Assembly (NCBI GenBank): GCA_003049465.1
Contig: PYSS01000030.1
Span: forward strand, 186,001-250,000
DNA length: 64,000 nt
Source: Magnaporthiopsis rhizophila
Lineage: Eukaryota; Ascomycota; Sordariomycetes; Magnaporthales; Magnaporthaceae
Direction of reading: 5' to 3'
A program made the position numbers and the translations under genes. The notes beneath the pieces were generated by a model. It searched no databases, was not told where the DNA came from, and saw only the letters and a program-made list of their open reading frames with translations. This document shows, one piece after another, positions 43,224-55,537 of this stretch. How positions within the stretch are numbered: the first letter of the stretch is position 1; each line of letters opens with the position of its first letter.

Positions 43224-46200
43224 CTACTCTAATAACATCTCCTTGTTCTTCTTCGGACAGACCGGACATCCTCCCTGGATCTTGTCCCTGAGTAGCCGAG
43301 CGTGGGTAACTTTTGAGCCCACGTATTGCCTTCGTCTACTCGCCCTTTCGCCCACCCAGGGACCGCCTCCGTTTGCCTGGTCGGCCGCCGCTTTGTGGCC
43401 GGGATCCAGGGTTTCAAGGAGGTGTGAGAGGTGGAAAACATGGCCGCATGCGAATCCGACGAGAGTCTCTACCTCCCACTCAGTAAAGGCCTCGAAGCAG
43501 ATCGCGCAATGACCCGGTGACCACTCCTTTTCTGGCTCCTTTGGCTGTGCCACAGTGGAGTCGGGGACGGCGGGAGCCGCATCGCCTCCTCCTGCTGTCA
43601 ATGTGGACACAGCGCCAACCCCGTTGAGCGTGTCGATGCCAGTCACGGCAGCGGTGCCACCAGCCGATGCAGCGGGCACAGCTTTGGGTTCGACATGCAG
43701 GTGACTGGGGTTCTGTCCCATGGTGGCGACCTCAAACTTGACGCCCCGCCGCTGCCCTCCCCGTAGTGTGGCCTGAGCGGTCGAAACTTCTGAGCGGAGG
43801 ACGCGCGCTACGCCCGACGAGATGCTGTGTTGAATCTCATGCTCCTTCATGATATGGGTCAGGCCCTCGCGCAACCCAGGAACCTCGAGCCCCTGGGGAA
43901 TCCGGCGAACCAGCGTGATAGGGTCGATGGCCGTTCCTACCTCCTCGAGCAGGCCCCTGATGAAGCGCGGCTTGTCCATACTGTAGTTGAGGAGGTCCTC
44001 CCACAGGTCTGGGTCGTCCTGCGTCTTGGCGAAGGCGATGGCTCGGCTGACATCACCCAATCTGTCGATGATCAGGTATAGCGCTCGCTTCATCTGGCCC
44101 GTCTTGGCGTACAGGTAAACCAGCTCAGGGATGTAGTTGTAGCTTTCGCACTCGGTGGCTGCCTTCTCGTACGAATATGATAGCGACTTTTCGAGGAATT
44201 CCATCAACAGCGCTCTGTCGTACGACGCGAAGAGATGGACTGCCAGGTCTGCAAAGTCGTCCACAAGCGATCGGCTCTCATCCCGCAGCCGGTCGCCCAT
44301 CTCGCGATCCTGTTGCTGGATCCCATCGCCGCTCCACAGGCCGCGTAGATAGAAGAAGAGGTATGTGTTCAAATCCTTCTCCTGAAGCTGCGACACGACA
44401 ACCTCGGGCTTGACCAGGCCGTGCTGTGCTTCGTCGACGAGGAGCGTGATGGCGTCGGCGGTTGCCTCCTCGAGCTCGGATAACTTCATCTTGTTCTCCA
44501 TGCCGGCCGGGACCCGCAGGTTGATAAAGCTGGGGATGTCGTCTGCCACAGCGTCGGCGAGATGACGGTCCCTGATCAACCGGAATGCGCTGTCGGCATC
44601 CTGCAGCCGTATATGACATCGGAGAGCCTCCCGGTGACGGCCGTTGGCCTCGTGCAGCCGCGCCAGACTCTCCATCACTATCCGCCAGTCGCGGCCCTTT
44701 TCGCCGTCTTCCACGCTGTTCTCTCTAACGTCGCGATAGTTGAGCTGGTTCTCCAGGGCCGTGGTGATGGTGTTGATGTCGAAGAGGTCCGTTGGCCAAC
44801 GGTCCAGAAGCTCCCGAAATCGTGGCTTATCCTCCTTAATGTAATGACCCAGCACGACTTCATAAACAGACGTCTTGATGGGCGGGCGCATGGGTTGCGC
44901 CGGCATGTAGTTGGCGATCTCGTCGAACTTGTCGGCGCCCGCGAACGTCCAAATCCATTTCTCCCATCGGTCGGCGCTCCCCAGAACCTTCGCCGCCACC
45001 TGACCAGCCCGGACCCAATCGCCCTCTTCTACCAACTCCTGCATCCACAGCTCTCCAATCCGTCTTTTTTCTTTTGCGGCCGACGAGTTGAACACGCGGC
45101 TTGCTGCCTCCAGAACTGAGGCGCTATCGTCAAAGAAATCATCCGAGGACTGTGTCGTTGGCCCGGATCTGTCGGCGCTTGGCGTCGAGGGAGGCAGCTC
45201 CGGCAGGTTCGTGACCGTTGCCATAATCTCAGGATGCTCATCAACAAGCTCCCAGGCCTTTTGATACTCCTGCCGTTCTAATAGCCACACAAGGTGATCA
45301 CCCAAATCTCGTTTGGTCGAGAGAATGCAGTCGTACGGACTGTGGATGAAGATCTTGATTCCCGGCTTGTCGAGGCTGGGGTGGACGGCCTGCGTCTGCA
45401 TCTTCATTACGCCCTTGATACTTCCGGAGACGGTCTGAGGCCTGGCGCCCGAGCTAGCGTCGTTGCTGTTGCTGCTCCTGACGCTGGCTCCGGAGCTGAA
45501 GAGCATCTTGGGGTTGATGGCCGCATTCCACATGTCTGTGCCGAAGCCGGCCAGGGCCTCAAGGGCGCCCTTTGACGAAGCAACCGCTGCTGCATTGCAC
45601 GACGGTAGAATGCCGAGGTGGTAGTCGCTTGCGGACAGTCTTTCGTAGCGGCTCATGCTGAGGCCGTCTTTGTAAACTTCGGATTGTGACTTCAGATCGA
45701 TCAGCCGCAGCTCTGGAGGCTGGTTGTTCTGCCTCCGTTGAATGCCTCCAGACGGTGCGCTGCTTCCAGAGCCTGTCGAGGGCTTCGACTGATGGCCCTG
45801 GTCTTGTATCTGGGGTGCCTCATCCTCATCCTCATCTCCGTCGTCAGGCAAGCAATAAGCAAGAACCAACAAGAGGTTCTGGGTATACAAGGAGATTCCC
45901 GAAATCAAACAGTCCATGCGAAGTCTATCGAAAGTTTCCGGTCAGCATGTCCCGGCCAAGGCAGTCTGGGAAAAACCGTTCAACCAGGCGAGGAGAAAGT
46001 CACTCACTTTTGATGTATCTCGGCTCTGCCGATCGACCGCTCGCCAACATGTCTGCCGACTCCTATTCCGCCAGGGTGCACATGGATGACCCATATGGTG
46101 CCGCCCCATCCAACCACAAGCTTCTCGATAGTTTTGTCGTGCTTCGATTGCTGCTGCTTCAGTTTCTCGGCGGCAGGGGAAGGGGAGCCGGTTCGTTCGA

Positions 46201-47568
46201 GGTTCGTTTCGACAGCCTCCCCCTCGTCTGAGTCGACGGCCTGTTCGTCAATCCACTCGGCTCTGCCCTTCCATGCGCTCGCCATGGCGTCCCACTCGGC
46301 TGTCTGTGGCCGGTCAATGTGGCCGATGCGTTTCCAGGCGTCCTCCAGATCGGCGCTCTCGAGCTTGATCTTGGCCCGCATGATCTTGATCCCGTGCTCG
46401 TTCAACCAGACGACGTACTTGCCGGACAAGGACCATTTGATGGTGCTGATGGTTCCCTCGCCTGAGTGGAGGATGGTATCTTTGCCGGTGTTGCCGCCAA
46501 GACCCATGGAGCCCAGCCATCCCGAGGCCGTGGCGGCAGCCGTTCCGATGGTTGTGGAATTGCTCTTGCCTGGATGGCCTCCGACGGTGAGGATGAGATT
46601 GCCGGCAAGACCGCCCGAGAGATAGGTACGGTCGTTTTTATAATCAGGCGACAGGGCTACGGTCTGGACTGGGCGGGCAAAGTTGCGAAGCTGCACATCT
46701 CTTCGATCTATCAACGACTGGATGCAAACGTTGCCATCCATGGAAGAGGTCGCGATGTATATGTTGTTCGATGGGATGTTGGGGACAGCTGGGGCCTCCT
46801 TGGGCTTTCTCGAGGCAGCGGCGGGCGATGCCTCGGATTGCTTGGAATGTCTGGATGCTGGACGGAGAGGACTGCCGGCACCGCTGTGAGCCGCGGCTTT
46901 GAGGACGGCGTCTGGCTTGAGCACAGACAGCGGCGGAGGAAACGGGGATATCGACAGCGACGTCACCGAAGCCGAGTGCGCATGGTAGACGAAGAGAGAC
47001 TGGAAGGTGGGCAGTTGCATGACATGCTGCATGGCCTTTGGTTAGGAGTCGTTGTCTCAAGCGGTGGGGGTTAGGGGGCCATACAATGTTGCCGCTGTGC
47101 GTGCCGACGATCTAGAGGTACGCAGCATGTGTTAGCGCAGGGAAAAGAGCAGACGGAAGGGCGGAGAGGGCATGCCATTTTGTCGCCGGCGGCCAGAAAG
47201 CTGCTCGTAGCATCGCCGTTCTTGTACACCGCGCCGAGATGCTGTGTTAGGCGAGTGTACTTGAGTCGTGGTTCTTCTGGTTCTTCATCGTCTTCGTCAT
47301 CATCTTCCTCCTCGTCGTCCTCCTCCTCGTCATCGTCCTCCTCGTCATCATCTTCATCATCATCCTCCGCCGACTCGGCAGCCTCCTCGGGCTTGGCGTC
47401 GCCGGCTGCTCCGCCGGTGGCGGACTCAGCCGCTTGTGGGGAGCTCCTGGACGCGTCTTGGGCCGCTTGGGCCTGAGGCTCGGCGCCGGCAGCAGGACGC
47501 GACGCCAGGCTGGTGGCCGCATCCAGGGGCCTTGTGCCGTCGCCCGAGGTAGGCGACGCGTCGGACAT
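43224..47568 (-). CDS. VPS41: Vacuolar sorting protein Vps41 (HOPS subunit)
   Basis: HOPS tethering-complex subunit for vacuole and endosome fusion; binds the Ypt7/Rab7 GTPase. Four exons on the minus strand: 47568-47176, 47111-47085, 47026-46008, 45924-43224; 1379 aa. The N-terminus is low complexity with a D/E tract (encoded by 47270-47368). LKYTRLTQHLGAVYKN and SSFLAAGDKM then lead, through a 27-nt exon (IVGTHSGNI), into a propeller (HVMQLPTFQSLFVYHAHS, SVTSLSISPFPPPL). The middle and C-terminal half is helical clathrin-repeat sequence (for example EYQKAWELVDEHPE, LFASYDRALLMEFLEKSLSY). The last about 100 residues are a RING-type finger: HCAICFEAF, CGHVFHLSHL, GGCPVCPKK. Intron 1 uses a GC donor, and there is no GT alternative that keeps DKM-IVGT. 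Shares a 527-bp promoter with Apc1. Confidence 0.92.
47085..47111 (-). other. 27-nt internal exon of VPS41
   Basis: Nine codons, IVGTHSGNI, flanked by a 64-nt GC-AG intron (47175-47112) and a 58-nt GT-AG intron (47084-47027). The nonapeptide completes the first propeller blade (AGDKM-IVGTHSGNI-HVMQL). Confidence 0.8.
47112..47175 (-). other. GC-AG intron 1 of VPS41
   Basis: Donor is GCATGC directly after AAAATG; branch GCTAAC; acceptor CTCTAG; 64 nt, phase 0. No GT occurs at or near the needed position. Confidence 0.75.
47270..47368. repeat. GAN-triplet acidic tract in VPS41
   Basis: Imperfect CTC/ATC/TTC triplets on the plus strand encode a run of about 30 Asp/Glu residues in Vps41; the plus strand shows a spurious polyserine frame. 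Confidence 0.85.
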
Positions 47569-48095
47569 TAGGGCGGTCGAGAAACACTGTACATGGCGTT
47601 GAGCTATGGCTACCTAGGGGCGGGCGGATGGAGCTTTGGGATTGAGAGCTTTGGCTGCTGGAGTCAGGCCGAGGTCCTCGCAGCTACGTCACGGATTAAT
47701 GCGCTCGCCTCAGGCATCACATGGTGCGCGGCCCACTTTATCAGGAACGCCGCTAATGGCAAGGGGCCCCGCCTAGCTCTCTTCGAAGCTGGGGCCCCGT
47801 TGGTGGGGAGAGGGAGGGAACCGCCCGGCTGAGATTAAGTGAGGACGGAATTCGCGTGTCGACGCGACTGCCCATCTAGAGCTTCGAGAACGGCAGGACG
47901 CCCTCCTAATCCTCACCTGCCACTTCCACTAAGGTGGTATCGCTCCGATTGGCATTGAGCGGGCGCTGACGTATCCTGCCTGGGCTCGATTTCTGCGCTA
48001 CCAGCCCGCGCCCAAGCTGTCCGAGCCAGCCTTCTCTTCCACCCCGCACGACGCTGCCTCCTGATTTGCAAGGCTTATGGATCAATGCAAGCAGG
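47569..48095. promoter_or_regulatory. Divergent promoter, VPS41 / APC1
   Basis: 527-bp head-to-head spacer between two housekeeping genes; no TATA box evident and no gene inside. Confidence 0.5.
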
Positions 48096-51000
48096 ATGGC
48101 TTCGGTGACGTCTTTTGGCATTCACCAGCCGACGGGACTCCGCCATGCCGTTAGCGAGAGAATTCTCCCTCCCTCCCCATCACCAGACCTCTACACCTGG
48201 GACATCCTCCCCGACGGCCATCACTCCGGAGACGACGGCGACGACGAGCTCCTCATTACCCGAGACACTGTCCTGTGGTCTCGCGGCGGGCTCTTCCGCA
48301 AGAGCTTCAAGTTTGCCGCCGAGGGCGAGCCCATCAGCCAGGCCCTCATCACGCACTTCCCCACACCCGAGGACGATAGGAACCTGAGCGAGGGCCATGG
48401 GCGGGACGATGGGCCGTCCGGCCAGCGGTCTGGGCTGTCCAAGGCGCTCGTGGTGTTTCTGAAGACACAGGCGCACATATACTTCCTTTCTGGCACGAGC
48501 CACATTGTCCACATGCCCTTCGAGGTCGAGGCTGCCTGTTCCGCCCCTATTGGCGTAATCATCCAGCGTAGACACAATGCCGATCACCTGTCGCCCATCA
48601 CCCTCAAGTTCCCTCGTGTCCCGCCGAATGACTTTATCGCCCCGCCGCTCTCGCCTCTCTCTCCGCGCGTCACCCAGCTCCAGTTCTCGACCGAGGGCCT
48701 GGGGAAACCCAAGACCCTGCCGCTGCGACTGAGCTCGACGCTAGAAAATATGTGGGAGCCGCCTCTGGAGAAGACCGACTCGCGATGGCCCCGACTGGTC
48801 TGCTTGACAGACCCTTTTCTCGAATTGGGCCTGGTTGTGTCGCAGCCAGATAAGCCTTCCAAAAGCCGCAGAAGACGCACGTCACCCAGGACGCCGTTCC
48901 TGGACCCGGCTGAAGAGATTATCCATGTCGAGGCAGTTAGAAGGCCCGGCCAGTCTAGAACGGACACTGTCGATGATCTCATGCTGGCCATCACGGTCAA
49001 CCGAGAATCAAGCATGTACACCATCTGGAGGCTGGTCTATCTCAAACCCGAGGACCTCTTCGCACGCCAGACTAAGAAACCCAAGCCCGGACCAACTCGA
49101 CGGCGAAGTTCTATGCAGCCCGGGATGAAGAGCCGGGCCACAAGCCCCGTGGCACCCAGTTTCCGGGAGAGCCTGGGGGCGCAACTGCCGGTGAAGAAGA
49201 CGCGGAGGAGCGAGCGGATTGAGAAATCGCTCGACCTGGCCTTAGCCATGGACCCTGATAAGGGGGGTGAAGTGACGAGGCGTCAATCCCGGCGCGTGAG
49301 CTCCCTCCTTGCCAGAGCGGACCTGTCGGCGTCGCACGAGCGCGCCCCTTTTGCCAACGAATCCATGATCACACACCCTGGCGGCAGGCGGCTTGAATCG
49401 CACGGGAGCCAGCGCGGCCGTGCCAGTGGAGGCTATGCCCCAATGAACATGAGCGCGAGCTACGGCCAAAGCGGCCGGGGCTTCCTAGAGCCCCCGGCGG
49501 TTGATATACTCGACTCTCTGCGTGATGGTGGAGACTTTGAGGGGTTCCAGAACATCGCGCTGGACGACAGCGACCTGGTCGACGGTCTCACTAAGGAAAT
49601 TCTCTTGACAAAGATACATAGCGTGCCCATGGACAACGCCAACGTTCGCTACTCGCTGTCAGACCGTCCGGCCAGGAACCAGTGCAGGGTCTTTGTTGTG
49701 GTTGGCCCGCCATTCGCGGTCGACGAGGAGGACCGCACTTACCTTGTGATCGGAATTCAGGATCCTGTCGACAAGCGCCTACAGCTCGTAACTCTCCATG
49801 TCCAATCACGCAAGAAGAGGCTCGCAACAACACGCGGCGACACCGCCAAAGTAGGAAGGAAGAAGCAAGGACCCCCGGAGTCGGACATGGTTGTGACGTG
49901 GGGCCCGCTCCGGAGGGCGCAGAGCGTGGTGGATTCTTGCAAGATCGTCGACGGCGACCAGTCCATGATCCTGATTCTCTCCGAGAACATGGCTGGCCAC
50001 CGGGAATTCAGCATCCAGGGTCCCTGGAGCGAGCTGACCAAGGTTACTCTTCCGCTGCTGTTTTATGAGAACCCAAACAGCCTCGAGTATCTGTCTAGGC
50101 CTCTTCCGCAGGGGACCACCGAACGAACGTCGATCGGCATCGGCCTACCTGCCGCTCAGTTGGAAGGGGTGTGCCACCCGAAGGCGCGTGGGATAGTCGA
50201 CATTCGCGACAAGCAGGGTGCATTCCATCGGATACAGATCCAGCTTGAACCAAGAACGCGTCAAGTTCGCAGTGTCCTGCAGGCCTGCCGGAGCATCCTG
50301 CCAGACTCTCATGGGGAACGCATGCTCGCGGCCTGGTGGCATATCATGCAGTGGATGGGCGAGCACTACGCCGCCGAAGTCGCGAGCGTCGAATGGTCAA
50401 GTGTCGTGATCGAGCTTTTTGTCTTGTTCCTGGCACTTGACCCCTCAAGCGTAATGCGCAGCCAGCCACCCGCTGCGGACCTATCAGCCTCGCCAAAGGA
50501 GCCGAGCAAATGGAACCAAATGCTCGCTTTTGAGACCCCGCGGTCGTCTGCATCACCGGCTTGGATGCAGCGCGGAGGGTGGAGGTGGATGTTAGACGAG
50601 GCTCATTTCGCCGAAATGGTAGGCCCAGATGTGAACCAGCCCGGGGAGGAAGACTTTCTCGACCAGCATATCAGATACGCTAGGGAATTCATGGCGAGCG
50701 CCGCCGGTGATTTACTTGTTGGAGAGTCGGGCTACATGCCAACAGCATCCGGCCGCAGCCTCGAGACGAGGAGGAGCGCGGCTTGGAGCATCATCATGGG
50801 GCTCCACCTACTCATGGAGGAGCAGAAACTTGACACGCTCGCGGCCGAAGCCCTGTTCCCTGGACCTGCCGATTTGCGAGTGATCACCTGCCAGATCGCA
50901 AGATGGCTCAGGTGGCATGACTTCGTGCATCAGTACGAGCTCGGCATCCAGGTCAGCGTGGATCCGAGACACGACGGAGGTTGGTTTTGGTGGTGGCTAC

Positions 51001-54000
51001 CACAGGCTGGTGTTTTCTCTGCTGTTCTTGGTTTGCCGTGAGTCTGACCGTTTCTTTGCCTAGATCTCGACCTCAGTCCCCCCCTGCCCCGGCCGGAGAA
51101 GATCCCGTCGGCGCTCAACTGGATACAGGAAAAGATCACAGGCGTGGGTGGTGATCCATTCCCGACGCTGGCCGACGTTTATTCGACCGCGACCCAGCAG
51201 AGCCAGAAGGACAGCCCAGACGAGCGCCGGTGGGCCAGAATCACGCCGCGGACGCTGATGTTCAGAGACTTTTTTAACTCTCTCACGTCCATGAGTAGCC
51301 ACGTGCAAATTGTTGAGACGCTCCACCGATGCGGATTTACCAACGAAGTCCTGGACACGCTTCCGGAGGCCATCGCCACCCCGCTGCGTGATGCCATCTC
51401 GATGTGCCAGTCCCATCCACCCCCTACCTGGTCAAAGGGTTTACTCACGCTTGTGGACCGTACCGATATCAGCGCCGTTCTCAAGCCCGATAGGCTGTTT
51501 CGACACAACATGATCGGCAACAGCGTAAGTGTCGCATATCAGCGCTCTCCTTCCGAATCCGGACTTGCACAGCCGGGATGAATTTTTACTGCGTGGTGCT
51601 GCTAGAGTCTGCGTTGTCTTTCTCTCTCTAACTCGCCGATGAAATACCTATTCAGAACCCTTCGCATGTGGCTCAGTGGGACATCCAGCTCCTTTGCAGG
51701 AACCTCGACGACTTTAACGGCAGTGGTATCGAGGAGGTTGAGGGCACCGAGCGCCAGGCGGTGGTCCGCGCTCTCTTCAAGGACGATCGTAGGCTGAACG
51801 AGGCACAGACTCTGCTGTCGTCGCACAAGCCGCGAACGCTCCGCCTGGACCCAAACCCGAAATGGTCGGATGCGGAGTACCTGGAGAAGCAAAAGGAGCT
51901 TGCTACGACGGCAGCCACCAGCACCCTGGCTATCCCGGCGGGGCGCGGGATGCTCTCGTACGCTTTGCGCTTTCCTCTTCTTACGCAGAAGTTCCAGATC
52001 GGCGGCTTTCAGCTTGTGTGTAACATCAAACCCGCCAATGTCTCGGTGAGCGTGGACAAGTCCATGTTCACCGAAGAGAAGGTGAATTGGGCCTTCTTCC
52101 ACCAGGGCGTTGCTGGCGGGCTATCCATCTCGCCGCAGGCCAAGGGCATAGACACGTCGTGGATTCTCTACAACAAGCCCGGCAACGATCTTAACAACCG
52201 ACACGCCGGCTTCCTCCTTGCCCTTGGCCTCAACGGCCACCTGAAGTCGGTGGCCAAGTGGGTGGCATTTAAGTACCTGACGCCGAAACACACCATGACA
52301 TCGATAGGGTTGTTGCTTGGTCTGGCGGCATCGTACATCGGTACCATGGACTCGCTGATCACGCGGCTTCTCTCGGTGCATGTTACGAGGATGTTGCCGC
52401 GTGGAGCCGCCGAGCTGAACCTATCGCATCTGACCCAGACCACGGGCATCATGGGGATTGGGCTGTTGTATTGCAACACTCAGCACCGTCGCATGAGCGA
52501 GGTGATGATGTCCGAGATTGAACACCTCGAAGACGAGGAAGAGGAAGACCCTCTGAGAAACGAGGGCTACCGGCTGGCTGCCGGGTTTGCGCTTGGCTTG
52601 ATCAATCTTGGCAAGGGGTCAGATCTCAAGGGGCTCCACGATATGCGTCTGACCGAGAAGCTCCTGACGGTCGCCTCGTCGGCGAAGAAGGTCGAGCTCG
52701 TCAACGTGCTGGACCGGTCTGCCGCAGGAGCTGTTGTTGCCATAGCGCTCATTTTCATGAAATCCGACGACCACATTGTGGCACGCAAGATCGACGTGCC
52801 CGACTCAATTCTCCAGTTCGACTACGTACGGCCAGACATCCTGCTCCTCCGGACCGTGGCCAAGAATCTTATCCTTTGGAGCGGTATCAAGCCCACGACG
52901 GACTGGATCCACGAAAATCTTCCGGCCGAGTACCAGCGTCTGCACAAGAAGTGGCCAGGACCAACGTTAAGGAGCAGTGACCTTCCCTTCTTTTCCATCA
53001 TGACGGGCCTTTGTTTCGCCATAGGTCTCCGGTTCGCCGGCTCGGCCAACGAGAAGGTGCGAGACGTGCTCGTGCAGTACCTTGACGGCTTCATGCGGGC
53101 CCTGAGGCAGCCCGTGGCCAGGTTCGACGGGCAGATGGCGCAGGCGAACGTGCGCATGTGCGTAGACGTGCTGGCGCTGTCGTGCGCGACCGTTATGGCA
53201 GGGACGGGCGATCTGGTGGTGCTGCGTCGCCTGCGCGCGCTGCACGGGCGAGACGACCCGCATACGACATATGGGAGCCACATGGCGGCTCACCTGGCCA
53301 TCGGCACACTGTTCTTGGGCTGCGGCACCACCACCCTCGGCACGAGCGACCTCGCCATTGCTGCGCTGCTCATTGCCTTCTACCCGCTCTTCCCCGCCAC
53401 CGTGCAGGATAACAGTTCCCACCTACAGGCTTTCAGGCACTTCTGGGTCCTTGCCACGGAGCCACGTTGCTTGGTCGTCAAGGATGTGGCCACAGGTCAG
53501 CCTATCTCGGTGCCCGTTATGATCCAGCTCAAGCAGCCGACGGCACCGGCCACAACGACCACGGCTTTTGATCCGAAATTAGGCGCCAAGACGAAGAAAG
53601 CGGTGGCAGCGACCACACCGACGCCGCACGCTAGGTCGAGAAGTGTCAAAAATGCACACACTGGTTCTGTGGCACTGGGTGCCGATGTGCCTCCCGAACC
53701 CCCAGTCCATATGCTCATCCGGCGGCAAACCCCATGCCTCCTCCCGCCGCTCGAAGACATCGCTTCCGTGCGGACTGATGCGGCATCCATGGGCTACTGG
53801 GATCTCACTATCGATTTCACTGCCCCGGCGAAGTCTGGGCCCGCCAAGAAAGGCGTCAAGGGAGCGTCGGGCGCCAACAACGACATGGCTGCTGCTTTCC
53901 GCGCCAACCAGTGTCTCCACCTCCGGCGCAGGCCAACTCGCGATGGGGTCTTTGGCGCGACTCTGCAGGCTCTCGGACAACGCAACGGCGGCACCACGCC

Positions 54001-54550
54001 GAACACGGCGGCGAAAGCTGACGGCCCTGGCAGCGCTGTTGTGGCGGCCACCACCAAAGACCCGCTTGAGTGGGTTTTTAATCTGCCCTCTTTGCAGGGC
54101 CTCACGCACGCGGAGCGCGCTGCGGTGCTGGACCCAAGCTCGCTGGGCGACAACGGCGCCAGCGCGGTGGATGCGCGACTCGTGCTGGAGGAGGCGCTCG
54201 AGGCGGGCGGGCGCGACGAGCTGCTTGGCCTCCGAATGTTATTTGAGTGGGCGGATCGCAGGAGAGCCGCCACCAGTGGTGGAGGTGGTGGTGTTGGCAG
54301 TTCACCCGCCGAGACGGGTGCGTCAAGCATGATGCCCCCGTCGGGGGGTCACGTCGGCCGTGCCAAGAGCAAGACAAAAGCGGGCAGCAAAGGTGTTCAG
54401 ATTACGGAGCCGGAGCGGGCGGACACCGGGACAGGCGCTGCCGTGGACGAGGTATCAGACAGGCCCGCGGGTGAGAATGGCTGGTGGATGAGAGACAGCG
54501 TCATCGAGATGCTCAAGGGGAAGGCCTGGCTCGCGAGCCAAGGAAAGTAG
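48096..54550 (+). CDS. APC1: Anaphase-promoting complex subunit 1 (BimE/Apc1)
   Basis: Largest scaffold subunit of the APC/C ubiquitin ligase that drives anaphase and mitotic exit. Three exons: 48096-50979, 51064-51524, 51656-54550; 2079 aa, close to Aspergillus BimE. The N-terminal third is propeller-like with FLKTQAHIYFLSG and MPFEVEAAC, followed by a basic, serine-rich insert (residues about 260-470). The C-terminal half carries the PC (proteasome-cyclosome) repeats: HAGFLLALGLNGHLKSVAKW, TMTSIGLLLGLAASYIGTMD, YRLAAGFALGLINLGKG. It ends in a Gly/Ser-rich, Lys-rich segment and WMRDSVIEMLKGKAWLASQGK. Intron 1 (50980-51063) uses donor GTTGGT; the better-looking GTGAGT at 51038 is only 26 nt from the acceptor and out of phase. 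Intron 2 is 51525-51655 (GTAAGT, branch CTAAC, TTCAG). ATG 48096 is the first in-frame ATG. Confidence 0.92.
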
Positions 54551-55537
54551 AAGGATTGCTGAGACATTTTCGGATTCTACCACATATCATTTTGGGAGGC
54601 TATGGCGTCATTCTTCACAAAACGGTGCGGTCAGCAAAAAGCAGCAGGTATGTGCGACTTATACCCAGGGCAATCGATCGGGCTCTTCCACTGTAGTCAA
54701 GTTTATACATCATCAAACCAGCAGACCTTGGCTACAACATTCTGCTCTCCATCCTGCCATGACAGTTGGCAGATTACCTGTGGCCGTTATGGATACCTAA
54801 TCAACCACGCGCGCGGTGGTGAATTGCAGCAACATCAATTATGGGCTGCTCCGTCAAGGATCTCGACTCCCACCTAGCCATCACCACCACCACCACCACT
54901 ACCAAGAGGACGCCGTCTGCCAAGTCGGCATTTGCAATCTCCAACAACCAGCAACGGTGCCACCAGCAGTGTGACTTGCTGACAGGAAACCTGTGCTTTC
55001 GTCGCTTGGCCGCCATTCAGACCATCGCGCAATCTCGCAGCCAATCGCGATAGCCCACGCGCCCTGGCTCCATTTGGGCCACGTATGGCTGGCCCATCGT
55101 CGCCTCGCCGCAGGAACACCATCGCGAGGACATTGTGGAGGTCGCGTGCGTCCTTGATGGTATCCATATGCGCCAGCTTTTCAAAAAGCATTGCTACCTG
55201 GTCTAAATCCGAGATGGATGCAGTCTGGTCCGCATGCCACGGCCCGTCGATGCACTCGAACGAATCTTTTAGCGCCATTCCTCCGTTTATTTTTAGACTA
55301 GCATGTCTTTGCTAGTCGCTTCAGCCTACCTTTCGATACTTGCCATCCTAGTGTCTTGCTCCCCGCGCAATGCATAGCTATTAATACTTCCTCAGAATTA
55401 TTTTGCTACTTCATCTGCCCTCCTTCCCCATGTCTCTCCTTCTTTACTTGTCCCTAGGTCTCATATAACGTGACTTGTCAACCTGTTCCCTCACATTCTT
55501 GACCGAAATTAACAGCCTAGCTGAGACGCCTACAGCA
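54551..55537. other. Spacer after APC1
   Basis: About 1 kb. Holds one weak minus-strand frame (listed separately) and an ACC microsatellite (about 54882-54902). A TATA-like CATATAA at 55461-55468 precedes the next plus-strand gene. Confidence 0.4.
54874..55278 (-). CDS. Possible small protein, doubtful
   Basis: 134-aa minus-strand frame. The first 60 residues look protein-like (MALKDSFECIDGPWHADQT, then LDQVAMLFEKLAHMDTIKD and LHNVLAMVFLRRGDD, amphipathic). The second half is low complexity, ending in a glycine run from a GGT microsatellite, which suggests that if the gene is real it is spliced or ends earlier. No family recognised. It may equally be chance. Confidence 0.27.
   Translation of the reverse strand: MALKDSFECIDGPWHADQTASISDLDQVAMLFEKLAHMDTIKDARDLHNVLAMVFLRRGDDGPAIRGPNGARARGLSRLAARLRDGLNGGQATKAQVSCQQVTLLVAPLLVVGDCKCRLGRRRPLGSGGGGGDG

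Noticed and set aside
47129..47476. Plus-strand polyserine frame
   Set aside because: It is the complement of the Asp/Glu triplet tract of Vps41.
51038..51063. Strong GTGAGT donor in APC1 intron 1
   Set aside because: Only 26 nt to the acceptor and out of phase; using it would create a stop soon after.
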